NCBI GenBank assembly: GCA_037176725.1
Contig: JAZBRS010000011.1
Coordinates: 5,704,001 to 5,768,000, forward strand
Source: Posidonia oceanica
Taxonomy: Eukaryota > Streptophyta > Magnoliopsida > Alismatales > Posidoniaceae
Direction of reading: 5' to 3'
DNA length: 64,000 nt
Shown in pieces: positions 11,840 to 23,178 of the stretch. Below the pieces are notes generated by a model. The model saw nothing but the letters and a program-made list of their open reading frames with translations. It had not been told where the DNA came from and ran no database searches. The position numbers were made by a program, and so were the translations under genes. Positions within the stretch are counted from its first letter, which is position 1; each line of letters begins with the position of its first letter.

Positions 11840-14800
11840 TTTCCACGCAGTCGGCGGCTAGGGCATGGGTTGCGGTAGAGAGGCACGTGCGGCGTTTGTG
11901 GCCACTGCGACCGACGGTTCTGGCAACATTTGCAGGTACGCTCTTCCTCCCTTGCCATTCCCCCTTCCTCCGGTGTGGTGGCCTGATTCCTGTTGGTTTC
12001 TTCCCCTTTTTTTTTTTCAGTTTATGCCGAGATTTGGCAAGGCGTACATGAGGTCGAAGAAGTTGGCCCGGAAGGGGGAGGGCCCATCGACGTCCAATGG
12101 GCTTGAGTCGACTCCAGTGAGGGTGCCGGAGGCAGTCGGGATGACGGCAGTTAGGGCCGAGGAGGCGCTAGCAGTTAGGGCAGAGCCAGAGGCAATGATA
12201 CCGGCGACAGACGAGGCTGAGGTGGCGGCACCGGCAGATGTTGGAGAGTTTGAGGCGGCAGTACCGGCAGACGTTGAGGAGTCTGAGGCGGCGGTACAGG
12301 CAGACGTCGAGGAGCCTGGGGTGATGAGTAGTTCTAGTGGCTCGGAGAATTCTGACTCATTGACCACCCTTGGTGAGGACTCCAAGAGCGCTGGGTCTGA
12401 CAGTGAGGACTCCGGTCCTGCAGAGGAGGCAGCGGCACCAGTAGTTGAGGACGACTCTTGGTACCAAAGGATCCTGGAGTTCATTCGCCTGGAGGCGGAG
12501 GGCGAGGCTGGCACTCCTCCAGACTTCACGTGGGTTCACATACCCCATGACGAGGTGCAGGCCTTGGGTCCGCGCAGGGATGCGGCCCGGGCCGAGTTTG
12601 CGGTAGCTGCACTGGCTGCCAAAGGACAGGTAATCACATTTTCCATTTGAATTCAATTTATTATCATATTTGACTTGATCTGACAATTTTCCTCTCTCTT
12701 GCAGAGTCGGGCTCCTGCCGTCATGTGTTGCCACTGGGGTCAGGTCCTCAGGTGCTACTAGATGTTGGTGCCTTTTCAGCACGAGTGGCTTTGGCAGATG
12801 GGGTTTGGACACTTCCTGTCCATTCCTCTTTTCCAATTTGAGTTGGGGCTTCTGGAGTCTGCAGTAGAGCGCTAGTGACATGGGTTGACGAGTTCGTCCT
12901 TTCTCTGGAGGACATGGCCTGGCTGACTGGTCTACCGGTGACGGGACGTCCGATGACTAGCCCAGTACACTCCGACTACTCCCCTATGATGGCGGAGTTG
13001 GTGGGAAGGAGGGTCATCATGTACGGGCCCCGTCTTTTTGTTACTACCTCGGCAGTTCAATGCGTCGAGGACTCCCGAGAGACAGCGCCGGAGCCTGGGG
13101 AGGACGCCGATCAGCAGCTTCGTGCCTTTCTTCTAGTTTTGTTCGGGGACTTGCTTTTCAGCCATGCCACTTCACGGGTTTCAGCAATGTTCCTGCCCCT
13201 GCTTGCCGACTTAGATCGAGTAAGGGAGTACGCTTGGGGAGTCGCGAGCCTGTCGTTCTTGTACACCGTGCTCTTCAAGTTTTTCGATAGTAGTTCCCGT
13301 CAGCTTGGCGGGAACCTGCCATTCTTTCAGGTATATAAACTTTCCTTGCTTATTTAAGCTTCAAATATTATTTACTTTGCATGCTTGATTGATGATTTGC
13401 TTTCTTTTTACTTGCAGATGTGGGTATGGGACCACTTCACATTCATGAGACCCATCCCACCTTCAGTTCCCGAGGCGGGGATGCCTTTCCCTTGGGGACT
13501 ATACTGGAGCGAGGCGGATTGTGCACCTGAGGCGATCGTCGGCCATCACTACGTAGGGCGTCTCTTCTTTGAGATGCTGGTTCCCGCCCAGGTAATCTTC
13601 TTTCCATATGTCTTCTTCTGATATTCTGTTATTCCTGCCTTTGGTTTACTGATTTACTATTTGCTTTTCAAGTGATCTGGCATCCTTACGCCGAGGGGGA
13701 GCACGAGGATGTCTCGAGATAGCTCAGGACCGGACAATTTTCGACCTGGACATCTGGCTCCATTGCTGGAACCACTGCCACTTCCAGCAGATCAGCCGGG
13801 CACTTAGGCAGTTGGGGCGCTGGCAGATTCAGTCTCAAGCTCACCCATTTTGAGTTTGGCGTGAGATACGGGGGGGAGGTGGAGGTGCTCGCCACTGGGT
13901 TGACACCTACGGTCCACAGTTGCTGGACTGGGTTCGAGGCAGCTCCACCACTCCTATTGATGCGACTGCTGAGGACGAGCTGGCTTGGGCCAGGTGGATG
14001 GATGACCAGTTTAGCGAGCTCATGGTCTTCCATTGCTCCCATTTTCTGAGGCGGTCGAACCTTCCCATGGGGGACACCGCTCCTGATGTGGCAGCGATGA
14101 CTGTGGGTGAGCTGCGGGAGTTCGTTCGCTCTCATAGGACACAGATGGAGATAGCGGTGAGCATTTAGCTTTATGTTTCAATTTGGTATTGCTTGTATTT
14201 CTTGACAGCTAACTTGTTTGGGCTTTGCCCCTTGCAGCTAAGGACTACCGACGAGTATAGTCAGCGTGAGTGTGACCTAGTTAGGCGCGTTGCTGAGCTG
14301 ACCGAGGAGGTTGAGCGTCTGCGAGCCTCTACTTCTCAGGTTTGCATTTATTTTTATAGCATATTTGTTTGCCTTGAAAACTGTGCTAATCACGCCTTCT
14401 TTGCTTTTGCAGCCCTCGACCAGTTTTGCCCCTCCACCAGGTCATGCTGAGGAGACTTCCCACCTTCAGAGTATGGTAAGTATAGCAGTATACTTTCTTT
14501 TATATTTCTTGATTCAGTTCTGACTATGGTTCTGGCCTTTTGCAGATTGATGATCTTCAGAGGGAGCTGTCTTTCCAGGCTAGTGACCAGACTTCCAAGC
14601 TTGCTCTTCGGGATGCGCGAGTTTAGGAGCTGGAGCAGCAGGTACAGGCTGCTGTTAGTGACCTAGGATCTGCTCGTCAGCTTGCTGAGTAGAGGATTGC
14701 TGAGATTGCCCGGCTTGCTGCACAGTAGCAACCTCCACCGATGACTGATTCAGCTGCAGAGATTGCCGAGCTGAGGAGGCAACTGAGACGGTACGACTGG

Positions 14801-15128
14801 CCTTGCTCTATTTTTGTTCTTTTGTTCTTGTTTGACATTCTGATTGTCCTTTCTGTAGAGTCTGGCTGGTAATGCAGGTGTTGTTGCATAGCTCGAGGGT
14901 GAGGTCAGTCATTATCGGAGGCACGCTTTCGAGACGACTGTCATTGCAGGACGGTCAGTTCCTCCTCCGTCGATGCTTGAGCCGAGCCACCATTCAGGTA
15001 GCCGTTGCTCTTGAGCTACCTCTAGGGCTCCTTCTGGTGCTTCCCTTCATCAGTCGCCTCGGCCTCCAACAGCTCCTTCTCCGGTTCCCCCTTCAACTCC
15101 CGAGGGCGAGGGGGAGAGTGCCCCATAG
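11840..15128 (+). pseudogene. Intron-containing plant mobile domain (PMD) gene, decayed, antisense within E3
   Basis: Likely exons: 5' UTR to 11934; 12021-12629 (ATG 12024; acidic, Ala/Glu-rich, repeats like PADVEE); 12705-13330 (PMD core, e.g. FVLSLEDMAWLTGLPVTGRP); 13418-13591 (MWVWDHFTFMRP...); about 13672-14155; 14238-14339; 14413-14475; 14546-14790 (coiled coil); 14859-15128 (Pro/Ser-rich tail). Most introns keep GT...AG ends. Decay: TAG at 12759, 14624, 14690, 14726 and 14889; TGA at 13851 and near 15016; a 1-base shift near 12867; and the acceptor before 13672 reads CAAG where CAGG is expected. PMD proteins (MAIN/MAIL1 and transposon-encoded relatives) are nuclear and linked to silencing in Arabidopsis; any role for this copy is inference. 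It could instead be a host gene fragment trapped between insertions. Confidence 0.72.
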
Positions 15129-16250
15129 TTGCTGCTTTTTTTCTTTTCTTTTCTCTTTTTTTTACTTGACAGCACTTGTACTCCAGGGGTATGCCCTGGT
15201 GATTTTGTAGAAAACTCAAATTTATAAATGATAAAGATTTTCTGCACACTTAGCAAACTTGTCAAATGTTTCTATTTTCTTTACCTTTCTCTGAGTTTAA
15301 AATGAACTAAAATAACCAATAACCGGGGGAGCACCCTCAAATAATGGCATTTAATTCAAATTAACTTGAAACAAGCTTAATCACGTGTAATAATATACAA
15401 ATGATAGAGCTATGAAGAAAAATTTTACCTGTGAGCTTTAATTCTGAATTTTGCGACCATTGGCGCTTTAACAAGTGAATAACTTAATGTAAACTACAAC
15501 AGGTGATTCTGGATAGCCCGGGGGTCCAAAAAATATGAAACCAACACCCACACGTGTATTTCAACTTGTAGAAGCCTCTGGAACTAGTAGAAATTGGTTT
15601 GGCATTTTGTTCACGGATTTGGAGGACCATGAGCGAAGTTCAGCAACTTAAGTTGCTGAAAAACATTGGACGCAACTTCCTATGCGTCCAACATACAACG
15701 CTAGGATAGATTGCATCCAACAACTCTTATTTATTTTTTCTTTTTTTGCTGCGTTGGACGCCAGAACAGGTTACGTCAAATGTATGACGCAAGATTAGAT
15801 TGCATCCAATCAACTCTTATTTATTTATTTATTTTTTCTTTTTTGCTACGTTGGATGCCAAAATAGGTTGCGTTCAATGTATGATGCAAGATTTTTCAAT
15901 GTCCAACATATATCAGTAGTTTTCTGCAGAGAAACTTAAACAAAATCATATTAGACCATCTAGGGTGTCCCTTGCCCTTAGTCCAAGGAAAAATAATAAA
16001 TAAATATGTACATATATTCCTTGAAATAAACTTAGGTGGAAGATAATAAATCTGGCCTCAAATTTGTTGTCTACATGAAGATGGTATCGACTCGTAAACG
16101 AGTACCAAGTGACCGTCCTGAATAGGAGTGGTCGAAACGCTACGCGGAGTCGCTAATGCCCTAGATTTGTTATCATCGGCCAGATTTGTTATCAGTTTCA
16201 TGAGGTGATGTTGGTTGGGTAGATTTTACCCTACTCTATATTTTTTGATC
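15129..16250. other. E3 spacer downstream of the PMD gene, no gene
   Basis: T-rich 3' flank of the PMD gene, then a diverged right copy (15515-15960) of the repeat at 11430-11725, with GCGTCCAACATACAACGC-type motifs at 15660-15900. No coding frame of substance was found on either strand. Confidence 0.5.
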
Positions 16251-16480
16251 TTTTGCTCAGTTTTTGGATTTTTGGTTTTATGATTTTTTTGGTTTTATCA
16301 TTTTGATTTTTGGCTTTATGATTTTTTGGTTTTATCATTTTTTTTTGGATTTTTGGTTCTATGATTTTTTGGGATTTTTGGTTCTATGATTTTTTTTTGG
16401 GATTTTTGGTTCTATGATTTTTTTGGATTTTTTTGTTTTGTCATTTTTTTGGATTTTGATTTTATCATTTTTTTTTTGGG
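16250..16480. repeat. T-rich 'gatttttggttttatgattttt' low-complexity repeat
   Basis: About ten degenerate copies of a 20-26 bp TTTTGG-TTTATGATTTTT unit. Open frames across it are compositional artefacts. Confidence 0.75.
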
Positions 16481-17570
16481 AGAAGAAGAATCTTCCAAGG
16501 AGTTGGGAAATAGGAAACCTCATGATTGGGAAAACCTTGATAATTGGGTCCCTTATGCAATCTTGGAGCCAAAAGATATTACAGGCTTGCTTTGGCACCC
16601 AATTGCCCCTAGACCTAGGTTCCTGCCCCTTGCCTCTCAGTGTGTAGTGCATGGTGTAGGGAAAGAGGTAGTGACCTATCCTGAGACTTTGGCTAGAGAT
16701 TTTAGAATTCTACCCCTCCCAGCCCAAGGTCAAATCCTACTGCGCTTTTCAATCCCTATTTTTTTAGTTTGACACATGGACAGCTTCTTTACTGCCTTCT
16801 TTTCTTAGACAGCTTCTTTGCTGCCATCTTTTCCCCTCTCTTTTGTTTGATGGACAGCTTCTTTGTTGCCTTCTTTTCTTTTCTCTGCTCTTTTGGGTAG
16901 GCATTTAGTAGTCTCACCCCCATTTTGAGTGTTCGGCCAACAGATATTTATTTGATGAACCGACATACTCCTTTCTTTTTATTTGGGTACACACCCCTCT
17001 TTTGCGCTTCTAAGCTTGGCTTTGGACATTTTCCAAAAGGCATGTCCGACTTGTAGGAAGTGTGTGGACTCGTTTTTCAAGGATTGGGAAGGGAACTTAT
17101 AAAGGTCTGCCTCTATCTCAGTGTTTGGATTAGTGATACTTCCTCCCCACAGAGTGTTTGTGAGATGAGGTTAGAAGCAGGATTCGTAGGCTTCGGGAAC
17201 AGTGAGTTCACAAGCACGGGTATTCTAATGGCTCGACGTGCGGTTCAAGGGTAGCATTTACTGCAGTGCATTCCAGGAATGTTCGGGCCCAGTGCCATCC
17301 TTTTGGCCAACAATAAGCATTGCCTAGATATGCTTCAACTACCAAGTATGGTTCATCCCATTAAGTTCTCAACTTCCCAGGCTTGGGTGGTGATCTTCTT
17401 CTCATTTGTTTATATTTTTATTTTATGGAAGGAAAAGATATTTTATTTAGGTATATTTTAGCAGAAACAATTACAGAAACAAGGAAGGAAAAGTCTATTT
17501 ACAACACTTTGGGGAAATGCCCCTAGTGTAGCCTCCATCAGTAGAGGCTCTTGAGAAGCAGGCTTCAGTC
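16480..17570. other. Unassigned segment of E3
   Basis: The plus strand has one short open stretch at about 16490-16770 that I do not recognise. 16775-16885 holds three to four copies of a 'gacagcttctttgctgccttcttttc' repeat. On the minus strand this is where protease/pol should follow gag, but no protease, RT, RNase H or integrase motif can be seen, so pol is absent or replaced here. Confidence 0.4.
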
Positions 17571-19900
17571 TTAATGGCGCTTCCGAACCCTCTCTATCAA
17601 TACATCCCAATTGAAGACGTCTACGTCCACCAGGTCATAGACGATGTCCTTGAAGACCCAGCCGTCTTCTAAATTGTGCCCACGTCTCCTGTGGTACTGA
17701 CAATATTTGCTTCTGTCGTAGTTCGCCCCTTCAGGTCTTCGAGGCGGGAGGTCGATTGCTCGGGCCTCTATCATTTCTACAGACATGTCCATCAGTGTGA
17801 CCGGGATAGGAGGATAGCTTGTGCACTTTGGTCTCTTGGACTGCTGTTGTGGAGTTGTATGATGGTAGTTGCCTCTGGTGTCGCCATCTTTTCCAGAGTG
17901 GCTGCCATTCTGTCGGTAATTTTGAAGAGGAGAATCTCGTTGCTTTGCAACTTGATGAACGAACTCGGTATCACCTTTTGTCTTCTGAAATTCGTGCATA
18001 TTTTCCTTTACAGAAGCAGCTACCTCGTAGAGTGCAGTCACAGAAGGGCAATAGGCATTTGCCAACCCCCTTTTCATTGGACCAGTAGCGTTTGCAAGCA
18101 ATGTCTAAATAACTTTCTTTCCAGGATGTCCAGGCCTGATTTGGCAGCCATCTCCCACCATCTATTTCCAAAGGTGACCCATTCTTCACCCAGCTTCATG
18201 GTCTCCTTGCTCAAGTTATGAAAGGTTGGCTTCGACTCGATCTTATGTTGATATTTGGTTAAGAAATACTCCTTGATCTTGTTGAAGCTGCTGAGGTCAT
18301 CTCCGGAGAGGGTAAGGAACCAATCCATGGGTTCACCTTCCAATGAATAGAAGAAAAGGTGGATGATGAACCCCAAGTCATGGAAGTACGGAGCTGACTC
18401 CATTTGAAACCGGACGATGTGGGTTTGTGGGTTGGTGGTCCCATCAAACTTAGGCGTCTTTGAATACTTGAAGCCAGGAGGAAGCTGCAATGGAGTCAGC
18501 TCTGTACTGACAATATTTGCTTCTGTCGTAGTTCGCCCCTTCAGGTTTTCGAGGCGGGAGGTCGATTGCTCGGGCCTCTATCATTTCTGCAAACATGTCC
18601 ATCAGTGTGACCGGGATAGGAGGATAGCTTGTGCGCTTTGGTCTCTTGGACTGCTATTGTGGAGTTGTATGATGGTAATTGCCTCTGGTGTTGCCATCTT
18701 TTCCAGAGTGGCTGCCATTCTGTAGGTAATTTTGAAGAGGAGAATCTCGTTGCTTTGCAACTTGATGAACGAACTCGGTATCGCCTTCTATCTTCTGAAA
18801 TTCGTGCATATTTTCCTTTACAGAAGCAGCTACCTCATAGAGTGCAGTCACAAAAGGGCAATAGGCATTTGCCAACCCCCTTTTCATTGGACCAGTAGTG
18901 TTTGCAAGCAATGTCTGGATAACTTGTCTTTCCAGAATGTCCAGGCCTGAATTGGCAGCCATCTCCCACCATCTATTTCCAAAGGTGACCCATTCTTCAC
19001 CCAGCTTCATGGTCTCCTTGCTCAAGTTATGAAAGGTTGGCTTCGACTCGATCTTATGTTGATATTTGGTCAAGAAATACTCCTTGATCTTGTTGAAGCT
19101 GCTGAGGTCATCTCCGGAGAGGGTAAGGAACCAATCCATGGGTTTGCCTTCCAATGAATAGAAGAAAAGGTGGATGATGAACCCCAAGTCATGGAAGTAC
19201 GGAGCTGACTCCATTTGAAACCGGACAATGTGGGTTTGTGGGTTGGTGGTCCCATCAAACTTAGGCGTCTTTGAATACTTGAAGCCAGGAGGAAGCTGCA
19301 ATGGTGGGAATTTGCCCATGTCAAAAGTTGGGGGAGCTTGTGTCTGAACCCCTAAGGAATTTAAGACCTTCCTCATTTCTGCTAAATTGCTGAGCCCACC
19401 ATGAGTTTGAGAATTTGATACTTGATTGGCATGCGGCTGTCGATTGTCACCTTATACATTCATACCCGGCTGAAGAGGAACCCGATGACTCTGTTCTGGT
19501 TGGTTGGAGAATAAGGGATCGGCTCTTTTGCCATTAGGCCGCTGCTGCGGTTGCTCAATGAACAAAGGATTGGACCTTTCTCGGAATCCTCTTGGTGAGT
19601 CGTTTCCCTACCCCTGGTGTTGGGTATCCGATGGTGCAATTCCGTGCTGTCTTTGGTACAAATTCTCAGGGATGTGGCCTGCAGCAGACCTTTGTAGTCT
19701 TTTACCAAGGAGGTGTTGACCTTGATGGAGATCCTTATCTCTTTGATTTGACGAACCGGGATGATTGTTGTCACTGTAAAGGAAGCGACACAATACTTGA
19801 TATTAGGCCGAGTCGGGATCTAGTTCTTCTCCAGTGGTTGGATCGAATAACCTCATGATGGGTTCCCCCTTGGGCATGCTATCAGTATTTGAGTAGCTGC
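17571..19900 (-). pseudogene. gag remnant of E3 (Ty3/gypsy Tat type)
   Basis: Minus-strand reading gives a gag capsid-like core (LPPGFKYSKTPKFDGTTNPQ ... MDWFLTLSGDDLSSFNKIKE ... ETMKLGEEWVTFGNRWWEMA) in 18654-19376 and again in 17571-18490. It ends with a knuckle-like YCQYHRRRGHNLEDGW, where the fourth zinc ligand of C-x2-H-x4-H-x4-C is replaced by Gly. The N-terminal part at 19460-19774 is frame-disrupted. The core is present twice because of an 810-bp tandem duplication, so the frame cannot encode a normal capsid. Protease and pol do not follow. Confidence 0.75.
17696..19315 (-). repeat. 810-bp direct tandem duplication inside gag
   Basis: 17696-18505 and 18506-19315 match with an offset of 810 bases (for example 'caatatttgcttctgtcgta' at 17701 and 18511) and differ at few positions. 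The junction lies near 18490-18506. Confidence 0.88.
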
Positions 19901-21966
19901 TTTCAGATTTAGACATTTGGCTCAGCCTTTCCTTGTTTCTGCTTAAGTTCAGTTACAGTAAGTGTAGGACGTAGACACGAGCAGCGTCCAATGTATGACG
20001 CAAGAGTAGATAGCGTCCAACACCCCTATCTTCTGTTGGATGGTTTAACCAATGCAATCTATGCTTGACTATGCAGAAATGACTACCACAACTTCCTGGA
20101 ACACACTCCTTGTATTTTTAGATATAATCTTGGCAAATGGCAAGTAACTAATGCATTGATTGGCTCTGAAGTAAAATGGCAGTGTAGGACGCTGATAGTA
20201 ATAGTGTCCATTGTTGGACGTCGTTTGGTGATGCTTCCAACACTTTTGATCTTTGTACTGCTAAATGCTACTTTGAGAGATATTTCTTGATGAACAAAAA
20301 CCCTATGTTCTTGAGGATCACAGGACCATATAAGGACCTTTTTTTTTTCTTTGATCTTTTTTCCTTTTGCTTCTTTCTCCTTTTCCTTTTGTGATTTTTC
20401 TCTTCTTCTTTTTTTTTTTCTGATTTTTTGACTTTTCTCTCTCTCTTTTTACTAGTAAAGGGAAAACATTACAATGCTTACACTTTGGTAGACAAAAGAA
20501 AGAAAAGAAACAAGAGTTACAAAAGTTCTTTATAGCCTAATACAAGCTTCTAAGAAAAGAAAATGACTCAAAAATAAAGTTCAAATGATCTGTTTACAAC
20601 CCTTGTTCAAACATTCATCCTGCAGCATTCAATAATTCCACAAAATAACCAAGCAATAAAAGGAACAAATAGACAATGTGTTGGGCGCACTCCAGGCTGC
20701 GTCCAACGTAGGACGTAGATAGATATAGTGTTCAACACCCTGTAATAGAGAGCTGTACAGAAACACTTTCAAACAGCGATTAAAAGTTTTGATTTTTGGA
20801 TTTCGCTTTGTTATTAGTGTTTCAAACCTGCGTGACTCTCAGGGTTCCTTAAAGCTTGGGTATGGCTTGCCTTCGTGGGTTGTCTATGGATCCTCACAAA
20901 CAGGACAAAATATTTCTCTTCTTTGGTACTGCCCTTATCTCAACTCCTGAGAATCTTTGGAGAGCCTGAGCACACTTAGGTCCCTACCCCGTAGTAGTAG
21001 AGCTCAGCGTACTCAGAATTGATCAGGTCTCTTGCGTATCAATCACAATAACAATCAAGATAAACAAATCACTGAAGGGGGGAAGGAATATAAATCTAGA
21101 CTTAGGATTCTAACTTACTTCCACACGGAGCAAGGGAAAGAAGAGTGCCACTTGTGAAAGCAAGTGACAACACAAACACCTCTCTTAAGTCCTTTGCAAT
21201 AGAGGTGCTCAGGATTTAAGTGGTTATTTCATGTAATCCAAGAAAAGATACAATCAAATTAGTTTCCTAAATAGGGCTATACAAGTCATACAGAAAACTC
21301 GATTTTTATTTGGATTTTTGAAAAGCACTTAAGGATTAAGGTTCCGGTCCCTACGGTAGAGCCGATCACCTCACACCTCGTTCCTTGAGTCAGTTATAAA
21401 AAGAAAACAAAGAGAGATTTCAAAAACAGAAAGGATACTGTCCAGATGTGTAAGACGCAACTAACTGGAGCGTTTTATGTAAGACGCAATGAATATTAGC
21501 GTCCAACACACTTATAGAAAACCCCCCCTTTTTTTTTCCAGAAAGCGAAAACACTATATATATATATATTTTACTCAAACACTCCTTTATTCCCGAGAAT
21601 CAGAACAAAAGAAAGGGGTGGTTGCATGCATTTTTCAACATATAAAAACCTAACAAAAGAAATTGCAAGAAAAAACAAAAAACTGGCCAGAGGCGTAAGA
21701 CGCTGGTATAGACTGAGTCCTATGTTGGATGCTGCCTGGCACAGCTTTTAACGCACTGACAGACCAGACTTATTTAAATAAGAGATAGAAGCATGCTTTT
21801 AAGTGCATAAATAAAGAACAAATACTAAGAGCGTCGTGGTGCCTCAAAACACTACGAGGAATTTCGCTACGACCTCGAAAAAATCTGCAAAAATTAAATA
21901 AGAGTTGCAAAGGAAAAGTACAAAGAAGAAGAGAACACTCACCTAACACGGGGGTACTTCTAGCCG
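19900..21966 (-). other. Leader/5' UTR of E3, no gene
   Basis: No coding frame of substance. TGGACGC/GCGTCCAAC-type motif pairs occur near 19985-20030, 20190-20235, 20695-20735, 21450-21510 and 21690-21730. There is a T-rich tract at 20340-20450 and a TA microsatellite at 21552-21570. Confidence 0.55.
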
Positions 21967-21984
21967 TCCCACCGTGATCGCCAA
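21967..21984 (-). promoter_or_regulatory. Primer binding site of E3
   Basis: Minus-strand TGGCGATCACGGTGGGAC starts two bases inside the LTR end. It shares TGGCGA and a GGTGGGA-like 3' part with the E2 PBS, consistent with a Tat-type tRNA primer. The exact tRNA is not determined. Confidence 0.65.
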
Positions 21985-21986
21985 TT

Positions 21987-23178
21987 TGTGGATATGGGGT
22001 TTTTGGTTAGGAGAAGCTTGTTGTATCTATTGGTGCTTCCTTATTGTCCCTTTTTTGTATCCAACTCCGTCACTCCACAGGTGACGGAATTGGTGTGATC
22101 GCCACTCTCGGTTTGCTTTCACTGGTCCTCGAGACGCCTTGGGAGATGTGATATGGTTGTGGGTTCTGCTACCCTAGGACAACGCCTACGTTGCCCAAGG
22201 GTGTCCGTGTTTGGTGAGTTTCTTCTTCTTCTTCTTTTCCTTGCAAAACAGATTTTAAAGATGCGGATTAATAAAGTGTAGTATATGATTCAAGGCAAAT
22301 AAACCAATGACATGAAATAAGAAAAGAAAAATACTCACCCGAGGGGTTTTATCCCCCCGGTTGCAAGTATGTATGAATTCCTAGCCACAACAATATATGA
22401 AATGAAATGCTTTGCTATACTACGAAATTAAACATATGATATGAAAAGAAAAGGAAAACTAAAGAGAGCCCTCTTTTTATCTATGCACGGAATGCAAGAG
22501 GTGTCGACATGATGTCATTGACGACAGAGGAGGACTCAAGCTCTCTCAAAAACTCTTTCTCCACATAACTTCTCTCGAGATTCTGGCTCAAAACACTTTC
22601 TACTTGCTTTCAATAATTCTTCTAAAATTGTGTTCCTCTCTCAAGAAAATCCTCAAAAATCCTTCCTGACCTAGTGGGGGTACCCCTACTTTTATAGAAG
22701 CAGGGGAAGAACAAATAAGGACACAAAGGCCAAGTTAGCAACTTTCCTGTTTTAGAAGTGTTGGATGCTGACCGTTACAGCGTCCAACGACCCTTCGAGG
22801 CAAAGATACCAAGATCAAAAAATATTCCTCAATAAGTGGCTGATTAATGACCATTAAGGCCAATTAAAGCCTTGACTGGTCAAAGGACTTTTAGTGGAGG
22901 CAAAACATGGACTTTGACTTTAGCCAAATAAGGCAAGTTTGGGGAAACAGAAAACCAGGTTGTTGGACGCTATTGTTCACAGTGTCCAACGTTGGATGCT
23001 AGGGTATCTAGCGTCCAACACACTCAAATGCAAACTTGCCAATTTTGGCCTCTCAATCACAGGGACAAGTGTCAATAAGTTAAATGAGAGTACTTGAGCT
23101 GGGCAAAGAGCATCTAGGGGTGACCTAATGCAACAGACTACACTACCATGAAGGGAGTGCCAAAACGGGGTATCTACA
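21987..23178 (-). repeat. 5' LTR of E3 (1,192 bp)
   Basis: The minus strand starts TGTAGATACCCCGTTTTGGC (right end 23178) and finishes ...CCATATCCACA (left end 21987), followed by the PBS. The start resembles the other LTR families here (TGTAGACACCCC). It contains TGGACGC/GCGTCCAAC motifs at 22755-22795 and 22960-23015. To its right a family-2 LTR resumes in mid-sequence; the target duplication should begin CCAAG, with the partner off-window. Confidence 0.8.

Larger units (their letters stand above)
9556..23178 (-). mobile_element. Element E3: Tat-like retrotransposon on the minus strand, carrying an antisense PMD gene
   Basis: Right end: 1,192-bp LTR (21987-23178, minus) with TG...CA ends and an adjacent PBS. 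Leftward come a long leader, a decayed gag (17571-19900, minus), undetermined sequence, an antisense PMD gene (plus strand, 11.84-15.13 kb) and minisatellites (9.84-11.39 kb), matching the Tat-lineage order 5' LTR-gag-pol-extra ORF-repeat 3' UTR with pol deleted. Short TGGACGC / GCGTCCAAC motifs occur from 11.57 to 23.02 kb, including inside its LTR, which supports a single element. Its 3' LTR would lie left of E1, off-window. E3 interrupts a family-2 LTR at 23178/23179. Confidence 0.6.

Noticed and set aside
16386..16772. 128-residue plus-strand frame
   Set aside because: Its first half is the T-rich repeat; the rest has no recognisable domain, so I list the region only as unassigned.
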